64,000 nt of DNA, taken from assembly GCF_018739885.1 (NCBI RefSeq), contig NZ_JADOES010000007.1:62001-126000 (forward strand), in the 5' to 3' direction. Below, piece after piece: positions 51,667-62,700 of the stretch. Both the position numbers and the translations under genes were made by a program. The DNA comes from Leptothoe spongobia TAU-MAC 1115. Lineage in GTDB: Bacteria; Cyanobacteriota; Cyanobacteriia; Phormidesmidales; Phormidesmidaceae. Position 1 is the stretch's first letter. Each line of letters starts with the position of its first letter. Under the pieces are notes generated by a model, which ran no database searches, was not told where the DNA came from, and was given only the letters and a program-made list of their open reading frames with translations.

Positions 51667-52491
51667 TCAATCAGCAACAACATCGTGAGAAACTAAACGC
51701 TTAGCTGACATAATGATCGGAGCCTTAATCAGGCCGTAGGCAAGGTCGAGGGAGAGATTGGCCATGACATCCAGAGGGTCAATCCAGTTGATGGGCAGTT
51801 GACTAAGTTTGGCAAGACCGATGGAGATTTCGGTACATCCGGCGATGATCAGTTCTGCACCTTGGTCTGCTAACCAGCGGGAAGCAACGATCAGCTCGAT
51901 CAGGGCAATCTCTGACACCCAGGCACCCGTGGCTTTGATACCCCAATCTGGCGAATAAATTGAGTCCATAACCCGGTGTTGAATGGGGGATCCTAGGGGG
52001 GGCAAAATGGAGGAGATTCCATATTGGGCAAGACTGGTGGTGTAGAGTTGCGATCGCAACGTTCCATCTGTTGCTAGCACTCCCACCTGCCGCACGGTGG
52101 GAAAACTCTCGGCGATGTACTTCACTGTGGCATCCATCATATGCAGCCAGGGAATATCTATTTGGGCTTGGACCTGGTGGTAAAACCCGTGGGCGGTGTT
52201 GCAGGTTACGACCAAGAAATCAGCCCCCATAGCCTTGAGCTGACAGCTATTGCGCACCAGATAGGGTACACAGTCTGTCCCTGTTCCCAGCAAGCTTTGA
52301 GTTCGATCCGGCGTTGACGCAGCACTGAGGACTACCCAGTTGGGGTGGTCCTGGTCGCACTGCGCGCCCCGACGCGAGCTATGGTGTAGCAGGCGTTGTT
52401 CGAACTCAATATGGGCCAATGGACCTAACCCACCCAAAATGCCCGGTAGCTTTAATTGCCGCTGAGGTGTTTTGGGGAGAGTGTATGACAT
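51667..52491 (-). CDS. Aspartate/glutamate racemase family protein
   Basis: 274 residues. GILGGLGPLAHIEFEQRLL (family start), Cys97 in VVTCNTAHGF and Cys219 in IIAGCTEISIG are the two catalytic cysteines. Both are intact, so racemase activity is likely, interconverting L- and D-aspartate or glutamate. It is upstream of the binding protein and symporter on the same strand (78-bp gap). Substrate choice is not decided by sequence. Confidence 0.85.
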   Translation of the reverse strand: MSYTLPKTPQRQLKLPGILGGLGPLAHIEFEQRLLHHSSRRGAQCDQDHPNWVVLSAASTPDRTQSLLGTGTDCVPYLVRNSCQLKAMGADFLVVTCNTAHGFYHQVQAQIDIPWLHMMDATVKYIAESFPTVRQVGVLATDGTLRSQLYTTSLAQYGISSILPPLGSPIQHRVMDSIYSPDWGIKATGAWVSEIALIELIVASRWLADQGAELIIAGCTEISIGLAKLSQLPINWIDPLDVMANLSLDLAYGLIKAPIIMSAKRLVSHDVVAD

Positions 52492-52705
52492 TTTGGACCC
52501 ATAGGGTTACTGGGAGTTATTACTCCTTGAGAGTTCCCGTTTTACCCTAGGGATTAGCAGTGAAAAAAAGCAGAAGAGAAGAGGGCAAAATCATTCCGCA
52601 ACAACTAGATAAGCCCTTATTCATTTTTTGAGGTGAATGGTTGAATTCAGCAGAGAACTGAAAAGGTTTACGAAATTAACTTAGATCTTATAAAATCCTT
52701 ATCCC

Positions 52706-53554
52706 TTAGTCAGTTGCTTGTTCTTGACGCCGTAGGGAAGAGATACCAAATCCAGCCATTGTAAGCAACCCTAGCATCGCTGCAGGCTCAGGAACGGCTG
52801 TTTCCTCACCTTCACTAGAAAAACTAGAAAAATTATCAAAGGCTAGTCCGACATTTTGAGCGGGACTTTTTCCTGCAAATACGAAACGAATTGCCTTAAC
52901 ATCAGCCGAATCACGTTTAAAGGACCACAACCAAGGCTTCCCATCAAGGGGAGTATGGGCTGTATCACCTAGTGGGCTGAAAATTGTATCCAAAATCGAA
53001 CCATCATTATCTAGTAACTGCACTTCCCATTTTTCAGTTCTTGCAGAACCATCAGCAAAGAAACCTTGGTTACCATCAATATCCCAAAGTTCACCAGAAG
53101 CGGCAGATGTACCTTCGGTGTAACTGATCAGGAGATTTCCTCCATTACCACCTAGCCCACCTGTTCTCAGAAAGTAGTTACCCAAGCGATCTACATAGGT
53201 AATATTATTCTCTTCATCAAAGAAGCTAGCTTCTGCAACATCATTACCCTTACCGGCATTAAAAAAGCCGTTTTTTCGATCATCACCCGTTTTTTCCAGT
53301 GCAGGGGCAATTCCTACATCAGCGATGCCATCTAAATTATTATCTAAATCAAAACTAAATCCTAAATCTAAATATTGGTTTGTGATTAATTGATTATCAC
53401 TTAGCCCGAGGGCAGGTGCATCTTCAAAATTTATAAAGGTATTAGCTTGCGCAGATGTTGCGGGCCCAAAAAAAGTAAGCGTAGCAGCAATACTAGCCAT
53501 AGCAAAACTTACTTGCCCTAACCTTGTATTTGCTCTCGTGATTCCGATTTTCAT
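52706..53554 (-). CDS. PEP-CTERM sorting-domain protein
   Basis: 282 residues. N-terminal signal (SFAMASIAATLTFFGPATSAQA). The C-terminus has VPEPAAMLGLLTMAGFGISS then LRRQEQ: PEP motif, hydrophobic helix and basic end, the exosortase sorting signal. The body has a FINFEDAPALGLSD opening and a FAGKSPAQNVGLAFDNFS strand, similar to secreted beta-sandwich proteins. It is probably an exported surface or matrix protein. Confidence 0.85.
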   Translation of the reverse strand: MKIGITRANTRLGQVSFAMASIAATLTFFGPATSAQANTFINFEDAPALGLSDNQLITNQYLDLGFSFDLDNNLDGIADVGIAPALEKTGDDRKNGFFNAGKGNDVAEASFFDEENNITYVDRLGNYFLRTGGLGGNGGNLLISYTEGTSAASGELWDIDGNQGFFADGSARTEKWEVQLLDNDGSILDTIFSPLGDTAHTPLDGKPWLWSFKRDSADVKAIRFVFAGKSPAQNVGLAFDNFSSFSSEGEETAVPEPAAMLGLLTMAGFGISSLRRQEQATD

Positions 53555-53653
53555 GATTCTGATTTCCTTTCAATAGCTGAAGAAGCTAAAATCACAACCT
53601 ATGTTGTCTCGCATGGTTTTACCGTAAAAAATAGATGCGATTTTAATCTTCTT

Positions 53654-54046
53654 TTAGGGAATTTGCACCGTAAATTGGCCAGGATTCATCACAGAAATAA
53701 CTCCACCCCACGTACACATACATTTGGAGCTATTGTTAAGAGCTGGAAAGTTGTTGATGTGTACGGTGGGTGAGCCTGGTGCCCAGGGTGCTGGAATGAC
53801 CGGCAGACAGGGCATCGGGGTAAGTACACCTAAAGCCGCAGCTGTCGCACTAGCAACGGTAGGATTTGCTAAAGAACTACACATGCCAAAGGGTGGAATG
53901 TTGACAATGGGAGCATAGTCCATGATGGTGGCAGCCAGGGGACCAGATGCCATAACGGGTGGGCCTTTGGGCAAGACACTTAAGACACTGGGGGCAACAC
54001 CAAAGGGACATTTGAGCATGGCCCCTGCGACAACTTGCATTCCCAT
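53654..54046 (-). CDS. PAAR-like (DUF4280-type) spike tip protein
   Basis: 130 residues, MGMQVVAGAMLKCPFGVAPS then VMASGPLAATIMDYAPIVNI, PPFGMCSSLANP and CMCTWGGVISVMNPGQ. The Gly/Pro-rich strands and cysteine pairs are typical of PAAR-like tips that cap the spike of contractile injection systems. It lies 13 bp after the spike gene, in the same operon, as expected. Confidence 0.85.
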   Translation of the reverse strand: MGMQVVAGAMLKCPFGVAPSVLSVLPKGPPVMASGPLAATIMDYAPIVNIPPFGMCSSLANPTVASATAAALGVLTPMPCLPVIPAPWAPGSPTVHINNFPALNNSSKCMCTWGGVISVMNPGQFTVQIP

Positions 54047-54059
54047 GATTACTCTCCAA

Positions 54060-56069
54060 TTAATTTAACTTCAACAAACTCCCGGCCACCTTTGTCATGC
54101 CCGAACACTGCACATTCACCGTGGCCTTCCCTTTCACATCCACCATCGAACCCTCTACCTTCGCCGTCGCATTCGCCTTCACATTCACCTGGGTCCCCGA
54201 AATGTCCACCCCAGTGTTACTCAAAACAATCTTGCTACTGCCCACCTTTAGCGTGATTTTAGTAGCTCCTGTTAAGGTGATTTCTCCCCCATTAATATTA
54301 ATTTTCTCGCTTTTGCCACTCTTACCCGATTTCGCATTCAGGCTGCCAGTGGAGATAATATCCACCTTCTTCCCACTGTCATCCATCGAAATCTGATGAC
54401 CGCCCTTAGTCTTTAGATCGATTTTCTTATTCTTATCATCAAACTTCAGCTGATGACCGTCCTTAGTCTTCAGCTCTGTATACTTCTCAGTATCATTTAG
54501 ATGCAGCTGATGCTTATCCACCGTCGTCAAATAAACGCCCTGCTTACTATCCCCCTTATCCTCTTCTACAAACTGCAGCGTATGGCCTAGACGAGTCTTC
54601 AAAGTTCTCAAACGAACCTTACCATTGACAATCGTCTCCTCAGTCTTCTCCGGTGGTGCATCCTTGCCATTCCACACCCCACCCAGAATATAAGGCCGAT
54701 GAATATCCCCATGTTCAAACGCCACCAGCACCTCATCATTAATCTCAGGTAGCCAGTCCAAACCTCGGGTGGGACCTGCTCCCACCGCAACCATCCGAGC
54801 CCAGTTACTCATATGGTCTTCCGTCAGTGTGGGCAGCTTCACCCGCACCCGGCCCCAACCTTTCGGATCTTTGTTATCAGCCACAATCCCCACCATCAGG
54901 GTTTGCCCCGGCTGCAGGGTATTGTTCGTCTCCAAGGTCTGCAACAGATCACCCCCGCGCAGTCCCCGCACCGAAAACTCAGTCTTGTAAATGCGCTCAT
55001 GCAACACATGACGAGTTTCGGTGACATAGTAGCTGCCACTGTAGCTACCCATGCCCGTCAGCTTAACCACCCGTCCCGGACGAATGGAGGGATCCCCTTC
55101 GCTACGAGCATCAGCCTGGATAAACTCTCCACCCACTTCGTCATAGAGAGCTTGAGCCATGGCCTTTGCCTCTGTCGCCTGGGAAATCGGCTGATCCACC
55201 ATCACCAATGTCGGTGTTTTCGGCTTACCATCAAAAACACTGACCGTCTTACTGCCGTCACCGTTATCTGTATCCGTCAGAACCTGCTTGGCTTTACTAA
55301 TAGTCTCAGCAATCACTTCTTTGCGACTATAGTCCCAGCCACGCACCTCCACACTCTTTACCTGATCAGCACTGCTCACCCGCACCCGAAAACTATGGAT
55401 ATCCTGCAGCCACTCCAAGGACAGGGTGCTGTCCTTGGTGGGCTTACGAAAGTTGAGCTTGCCATCTTGAACAAATAGCTCAAAGCCATGGCGCGCCGCC
55501 CGCTCCCGCAAAAACTCCATATTTGTTTGGTTCTGCTGAAACACATAGCCACTGGAGCCACCAATATCTCCATAACCATAGGGACCACCGGTAGAATCGA
55601 CCTTGCCAACAGAGATACCCACCTCCGAGGCAATAGATTTAACAATGTCAGAATCCGTTTTATTTTGAAATGAGCGGCTATGTCGTCCCCGATGCAACCG
55701 ATGAGACGCATCATACCCACGCACAATAATAGGAGCCTGGGCCTCAGTCGTAAAATGAGTTTCAATAGCCGTGATCTCTCCCTTGATCACATTGCCTTTG
55801 TTCTCTTCATCAAACTCATCCGACTCAGTAGTACTGGCCGCAAAGCCAATTTCAATGGACTTGCCAATCTCAAACAGCTTCTCGTGTTTCCAAACCTTAT
55901 AATTCTCTTCGCCACCGTAATAGTCATTTTGAATGACTATAGTAAACATCCCTGGCAGATGTAAGCTTTCCTCTACCACAATCTGCAAAAGATCTTCCAT
56001 TAGCTCACTAGAGGCAGCTTTGCCGTCGATCTTTAGCGTCGGTGTCGCGACAAATTTAGTGGCAGCCAT
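54060..56069 (-). CDS. VgrG-like spike / baseplate protein of a contractile injection system
   Basis: 669 residues. The N-terminal gpD-like half (ATKFVATPTLKIDGKAAS, LRERAARHGFELFVQDGKL, ADARSEGDPSIRPGRVVKLTG) is followed by a gpV OB-fold (GIVADNKDPKGWGRVRVKLP, LPEINDEVLVAFEHGD, YILGGVWNGKDAPPE). The tail (~520-669) is a beta-helix with repeated KTKDGH / LKTKGGHQI and ISGTQVNVKANATAKV units. Length and domain order fit extracellular or thylakoid-type injection systems (Pvc8/afp8-like) of cyanobacteria. It precedes the PAAR-like gene. Confidence 0.9.
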   Translation of the reverse strand: MAATKFVATPTLKIDGKAASSELMEDLLQIVVEESLHLPGMFTIVIQNDYYGGEENYKVWKHEKLFEIGKSIEIGFAASTTESDEFDEENKGNVIKGEITAIETHFTTEAQAPIIVRGYDASHRLHRGRHSRSFQNKTDSDIVKSIASEVGISVGKVDSTGGPYGYGDIGGSSGYVFQQNQTNMEFLRERAARHGFELFVQDGKLNFRKPTKDSTLSLEWLQDIHSFRVRVSSADQVKSVEVRGWDYSRKEVIAETISKAKQVLTDTDNGDGSKTVSVFDGKPKTPTLVMVDQPISQATEAKAMAQALYDEVGGEFIQADARSEGDPSIRPGRVVKLTGMGSYSGSYYVTETRHVLHERIYKTEFSVRGLRGGDLLQTLETNNTLQPGQTLMVGIVADNKDPKGWGRVRVKLPTLTEDHMSNWARMVAVGAGPTRGLDWLPEINDEVLVAFEHGDIHRPYILGGVWNGKDAPPEKTEETIVNGKVRLRTLKTRLGHTLQFVEEDKGDSKQGVYLTTVDKHQLHLNDTEKYTELKTKDGHQLKFDDKNKKIDLKTKGGHQISMDDSGKKVDIISTGSLNAKSGKSGKSEKININGGEITLTGATKITLKVGSSKIVLSNTGVDISGTQVNVKANATAKVEGSMVDVKGKATVNVQCSGMTKVAGSLLKLN

Positions 56070-56245
56070 GCATTAGCATCTTACAAATCAAACTTGATTG
56101 TAATAGCGTTGTGTTTGGAGAACATGGAGGTAATCACGGGTCTCTTGGTATGTCAAATTATTACCATTGCGTATTTTCACACAATCTCCAGTGGGCACTG
56201 AGTTTTAAACTCGGCGTAGGCTGAGCCATACAACCAGTCCTACCA

Positions 56246-56719
56246 TTAAGGCCTCGACGGTGTACCCGTATTTCCCGAACTACTAGTCTCTCCAATTTCC
56301 TGCAACGTAACATCCACCGATGCTCGTACAGGCGTTCCATCGGGTAAAAACATCGTTAGTTTATAGGTCAATGACTGCACAAAACAACGTAAATATTCTT
56401 GTTTTCCCCACGTAAAAATATACATAGGAGGACGCTCAGAACTATCCAGAAACTCAACGGCCTGGCGAAAATATTCGACATGCTTATCGAGTACATTCTC
56501 GCCCGTTTCATAGGTATCAAAGATCAACCCACCAATTGTAATGTTGTAGGGATCGGGTGAACCAAAGCTAACCTTAGGGACACCGTCATCTGTGCGGGCT
56601 CCACCACAGGAGTTAAGGTTCATCTTACGCGTAAAACTTAACTCAGTTGGGTTAAACATAAACTCAATATTGCTACCACCGCCTTGGGCAATGAGTTTAG
56701 CTTTTACAAATTTACTCAT
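56246..56719 (-). CDS. CIS tube/baseplate protein (Pvc7/gp53-like)
   Basis: 157 residues. EFMFNPTELSFTRKMNLNSC is the conserved start of the family, and YNITIGGLIFDTYETGENVLDKH and PPMYIFTWGKQEYLRCFVQSL follow. ASVDVTLQEI near the end matches the C-terminal strand of the tube-baseplate adaptor. Homologues often carry a C-terminal LysM domain; here only a Ser/Gly/Thr tail (GETSSSGNTGTPSRP) follows, so LysM is absent. A 176-bp gap separates it from the spike gene downstream. Confidence 0.8.
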   Translation of the reverse strand: MSKFVKAKLIAQGGGSNIEFMFNPTELSFTRKMNLNSCGGARTDDGVPKVSFGSPDPYNITIGGLIFDTYETGENVLDKHVEYFRQAVEFLDSSERPPMYIFTWGKQEYLRCFVQSLTYKLTMFLPDGTPVRASVDVTLQEIGETSSSGNTGTPSRP

Positions 56720-56750
56720 GGATCAACTTAACAATTAAAATCTAGTTGAG

Positions 56751-59700
56751 TTATCGGGGATATTTAGGTCCTCGTCGTTCTTGTTCTAGGGAGAGCCGCT
56801 GACGCAACAAACTATAAACTTCCTGAACGAGCAGCTCTAGGTACTGACTGTAGTTATGATTGGTATCTTGTTCTTCATTACTGGACGAGTTAGCATCAGA
56901 ATCAGTGGCAGAATCATCTTTACAAGCCTGGATAATGGTTGGTTTTGTTGAAGCCGCCGGACTTGCCATCTGACGTTGAACAGTGACCGTAGCTGGCTGG
57001 GTTACTTTGACAGTTGGGGATGATTGTTTAGGTTTTGGGGGTGATTTCGAAGTAGATTTGCTGTTATCAGTTGACGGTTTAGGAGTCGTTGACTTAGCTG
57101 ATGTCTGGTCTGATGTCCTGCCGCTCTGTAGATGGGTGACTAGGCCTTCTAAGTTAGACCAAGCACTAGGAATGCTGCCAGGGTCCTGCTGTCGTTGAAT
57201 GTTAGTGTCATTTGCAATTGTAGAAGACTGGTTAGCACTATTGTCAAAGTTTTGCTGAGCCTGAATGTTAGCGTTATTTTCAGACTCAAAAACCTGGCTA
57301 GGAGGGCTACCAGTGTCTAGCTGTCGTTGAATGTTAGTGGCATTTTCAGACTCAGAAACTTGGCTAGGAAGATCGCCAGTGTCTAGCTGTCGTTGAGCGT
57401 TAGTAGCATTTTCAATGCTAGAAACCTGGCCAGGAATATTGCTAGAATTTGGTTGTTGCTGAATGTTAACGTCATTTTTAGACTCAGAAACCTGACTAGG
57501 AAGGTCACCGATGGCTGGCTGTCGTTGAATGTTAGTGGCATTTTCAATGCTAGAAACCTGGCTAGGAATATTGCCAGAATTTAGTTGTTGCTGAATATTA
57601 GCGTTGTTATTTCCAAATTTGGAAACCTGCCTAGGAGAGCCACCAGAGTCTAGCTGTTGATGACTATTAGGATCATTTTCAGACTCAGAAACCTGGCGCT
57701 GAATTGTAGCAGGATTACTCATTGAAGAGTTTGAGGAGTTTATCGCTGCTGTTATATCACTGTTTCTGTCTTGCTCAACATTTGTATTAACTTGTTGAAA
57801 GTTAGCCGTCAAACCAGCGACTGCCCCATCGAGGTTAGACCACTCGTTGGGAATATCCTGACGTTGAACTGTGTTCGGTTGAGTCCTCCCATGGGCAGTC
57901 ACCTCAGTTTGCAACGATGGCAACGGCTTCAGCACCCCCAATGGTTTCAAAACCCTTGGCAATTGCCTACTATTGGAGACTCCTGATGTCCCACGGAGTA
58001 AACCTGTTTCGAGTGGTGCAGATAACTTTTGCACACTATCGCTATCAGGCAACCGTTGTAAGGATGTCGCAGGGTCTGTCGAACTGCGTTGAATCGATCT
58101 CGCAGCCAAGTTTACATGGGATAACGGCTCAATATTGGCAGAAGCTGTTTGCTCGGGAATAGGATTTGATTGATTCTTAGCAAGATCAGCCTGTGGCTCA
58201 GACACTTGCTGTATGGCTGAAGCGTCAGTTTCTGTAATTGGCGGTGGGAAGTCTGCGGCTAGCGCTGATGGCGGCTCTGTATGGGAGGGCGTCTGATTTG
58301 ATAGAGGTCGCTCTAGAGTCGGATCTGATCGATTCTCATTAAGATTATCCCATTGCTCAGACACTCGCTGTATAGTTGATGGAGAATCAGGTATTCCAAT
58401 GGATTGCGGTAAGTCTGCGGCTAGCGCTGATGAGGGCTCTGTATGGGAAAACTGATTCTGATTTGATAGAGGTCGTTCCCCAGGTGGAGTGTCGTCTTCA
58501 GCCAAAGTATTTGAAGCACGTTGAATGGTAGGTTCAGATCGCTCTTGATGGGTGATTGCTGAATCTGACGGACCTGATTCCCCAGAAAAAGACTCTTGGG
58601 ACTGTTGAAATGTGTTTGAAAAGTTGACTAACCCATCACTAGAAATATCCTCACCAACAGATTCCGCTTTCTGGACATTTGAAGCTATCTGATTCTCGGT
58701 AATGTCTGATAAGCGCTGCATTACGTTCCCAGAGTTTGCATTCACTGCCAACCCAGCACCAGGTGAATGGACTTTAGGGTGCACTCCCTGTGTTTGGGGC
58801 GTGTTTAAGGAAGGGGCTAATATATCCGATTCATTCTCAGAGGAAACTGTGGTGGGTAACGCACCATCTGATGAGCGTTGAACTTTAGCAACAGAGTCTG
58901 ACAAATCGTTACCCGTAGACTCTGACAGAGATTCTCTGAGAGGGATGTGTTCTGACGTGGTACCTGACGAGTGCTGTACTGTTGGAGCAACGTCTGAAGA
59001 TACTTGCTGGTCAGAGGTCGGTATCTGAACAGGAGAGTCGATGTTTTGTCGTTGCAGTGTATTTGAACCACCTAATGACGGATCAGATACCTTTGCGAAG
59101 GGTTCTATATTGTAAGCGGTATCATCTGGCGATCGCTGTAATGCAGCAGTTGAATCTGTAACAAACTCATTACCTGACTCAGACCGTTGGTCTTGCAAAT
59201 TTGCTTGATCCGTTGTCATCTCTGGCAGGCGTTGTACTGTTGAGTCAGTAACGGAAAACACCTCCATACTAGAGTCAGTTGCCTGAATTTTAGAGTTAAT
59301 TTCCCGTTTCGGATCTGGTGAACCGCTTACTTGCTTGCTTGGGTTATTTTGAGTGGCTAGAGACTTATTAGTAACTGTTCGTTGAATTTCGCTAGAAACC
59401 GGCTCATGGCTATGGTATAAGGCATCGTCAATAATCTTGGGTTGATCTGTAACCGAGGCATGATTTGTGATAGCCGATTCGGTTGCGCTCACTTCAGTAA
59501 CAGGCTGAATAGTCTCTAAGCCTGGCTGAAGATTTTCTAAATCTGACTGATTTGGTTGTAAGTCAAGAACCCGTTGAACATTCCCTCGGGGGGATTCGGC
59601 AACGTGACGTTGAATTGATGGATTGGACCGGTCTGTAGAACTTACATCGGTGTTAGCAGGCCAGGGTTGAGACTGTGGTTCAGGGCGAGTTTCAGCAAAC

Positions 59701-62700
59701 GTTACTGGTTTAGAAGATGTCTTACTTTGATCAGTCTTATGCTGAGTAGTGAAAGCCTCATTAGTCGAAGTTTTTTCACTTGAAAGTGATTGATAAAGTG
59801 ATTGATTCTCAGACGACGACTGCTTGTCTAAAGAAGATGACGTGTTTATGTCAGAAGTATCTGCAACTTTTTGAACGTCTGGAGCAGAGAATTCTTGACG
59901 AATAGCTGGCTGACTTAAAGCACTCGTTGCCTCTGAGGACTGATCCTCAAATAACGACTGCACGTCTAAAGAGTTTGAAGTATCGATGTCAGAGGTCTCT
60001 GCATTTTTCTGAACGTCTGGAGCAGAGAATTCTTGACGAATAGCTGGCTGACTTAAAGCACTCGTTGCCTCTGAGGATGGAACTTGCTCACGTTGAATTG
60101 TCTCGGACAGGTTCTCTGGTGTATCAGATATCTCTTTTGATGAATTTGAGATCGATGAGTTTGAGGTATCTGTCGCGGAAGCCGATACCTGCTGTACCTC
60201 TGGATCAAGACCTGACTGCTGCGACTTTAACTCAATAGGCTGACTGGCTCCTGACGGCATTAAGTTTGATTGGGGCGATTCAACAACATCGCGTTGTACA
60301 GGGGGAGTAGAGGTATCCGTAACTTTTTGAATTTCTGGAGCAGAAAACTCTTGGTTAGTGACTGGCTGACTTAAAGCACTAGAGGTCTCCGAGGAAAGAG
60401 CTTGTTGATGTTGAATTGTCTCGGATAGGTTTTTCTGTGAGCTGGATGTCTCTTCTAGGGTGGGGGATATATCTGGAAAGGGCTCTGATATCTGCTGTAC
60501 ATTCGTTCCAAGCGTTGAAGGTTGAATGGTGCTGGTCTGAGAGGATGGTCCAGGTAAATCAGGCTGATGCTGCAGGGAACCTGATGAAACTGTTCCATTC
60601 AGTTCATCAGGGACATTTCTTTCAGAGGCAACAGTCTGACGCTGTAATGTGTCGGATGTACTAGATGCTAGAGAAGCCTCAGATACTTCTCTAGGGGGAC
60701 TCGTTTGCTCAGAAGCAGGCTGTATTTTGACTGCTTGATCGCTCGATATATTAGTACCTGTATCAGACTGATTTTGGGAAGTATTAGCCGCTTGAGATAA
60801 GTCGACCTGGCTAGGGTTAATTTGCTCAGAAACAGGCTGTATTTTGACTGCTTGATCGCTCGGTACATTAGTACCTGTATCAGGCTGATTTTGGACAGAT
60901 TCATCAGTTACAGATAAAGCCTGGGCTACGTCTAAAGTGGGAGGGGTAGACGAGCTAGATGACTGTATAGAATCTGACGAACTTACTGATATTTCAGGGC
61001 TTTGGGAAGATGATGAAAGATCAGCTGATGTCTGGTCTTCAGTGGAAGTTACTGCATCAGGTTCGGCAGTAGTCTTTTGTAGACTTGGTGCTAAAGGCAC
61101 AGCCAATTGCTCTGGTGCGAGACTGGTTGTGGACTGTATTGTTGCTGCTGTCTGAGGTTGAGGGATTGCTGATGAATCACTCAATCGCTGAATAGATTGG
61201 GACGTTTCAGATGAGTCTGGTAGCCCCGCTGAAGTGATTGAAGCTGTCTCATCATTGACAACAAGCTGAGATTCTAAGGGTGCTTGATCCTCATAAACTG
61301 ATGCTTTAGAAGCCGAGCCTGCAGGAGTATGGTCAGAATTGGTAGCTCGCTGAACAACCGAAGCTTGACTTGATGATTCAGATTCAAACTGGGTTGGTTG
61401 AGTCAGAGATTCAGTAAAGGCAGTTTCATCATCCGATGCATCTGGTAACCGCTGAATAGGTAAGGACTGAATAGGCGTTTGTAGTGCAGCCGTTAGGTCC
61501 TCTTTATTGTTGGTATCAGAGGTAACCTGGGTGGAAGATTGATGGGTAGAGTCTGTCTGGCCAGGGGAAGATGGGGTTAACGCCGTTGGTTGAGTAAACT
61601 CTGTCTGACTAGGGGAAGATGGGGTTAACGCCGTTGGCTGAGTGAAATCAGCCACTCTTTGGATGTCTTCTACTGAATTAGAAGTAGATTGAGCCTCACT
61701 CACACTTTCGATCAGCTCAGTTTCGACCAGCTCAGTTTTTGAAGCGATGTTAGGCGTGAACTGAGCTGTATCAATCTGTTCCTGAGTATCTACTAGCTCG
61801 GCAATGCTGTCGCTATCATTAGAATCTACCGTAGACCGTTGAACAGAGGCCGTTGGATCGGACGGCGTTATTGGCAATGCCGCCACATTATCCAATGACT
61901 CACCCTTATCTAGAATCGTATCTGTATTGTTAGACTGGACGAAGGCTGATGATGAATCTACAGATAATGAATTGTCGTGATTAGCAGGGATATTGGTTGT
62001 CTTGCTTGCACTGACAGATCGCTGAACATCAATACCAGCAAGAGTTTTATCGATATTTTGGGATGGTGGCGGGCTCTGCTCGAAGGCAGGTTGGGATTGA
62101 GGTTGGATATTTTCTAAATTGTTTGAGAACAGATTGGATTGAGCGGCTCCTTGGGGGATATCTAATGCTTTCTGGATATTAGTATCAGTTGAAGTTAACT
62201 GATTAGAGGATGCGATCGCTTGATCTGAAGCTGACCGAATCTCATCTGAAGTAGAAGGTTGAAGCGATGTCTTCCCCTCAGTATCAGGCAGTTGCTCAAG
62301 GGAAATATTGTTCTGATTAGCAGCTCGTTGGCTCGATAAAGACGACTCCGAAACAGAGGGTGCCAATGGTACCGACTGAGACAATTCGGCAGCACGTTGC
62401 ACAACTGATTCAGCAACAGGTTGAGTACTCTCTGGACTTTGGGCAGGGACTATGGACGCACTGGTATGATACGAATCTGCTATTGAGGGTTGAGCATCAT
62501 CAATAGCAGATTGAGCTGAAGTCCGTTGAACTGATTCAGCTGAGTTAAGCACGTCTGAAACATGACTCAATTCCTGATTTTGTTGAGAATCACTTGAGGC
62601 GTTGGAGTCATGGGTAACCAATTTTGGCAGCTGAGATTCATCAGCGGTCCGCTGAACTGATGCAGCTAAATCAGGAGCGATTTGATCATCACTCAGTCTC

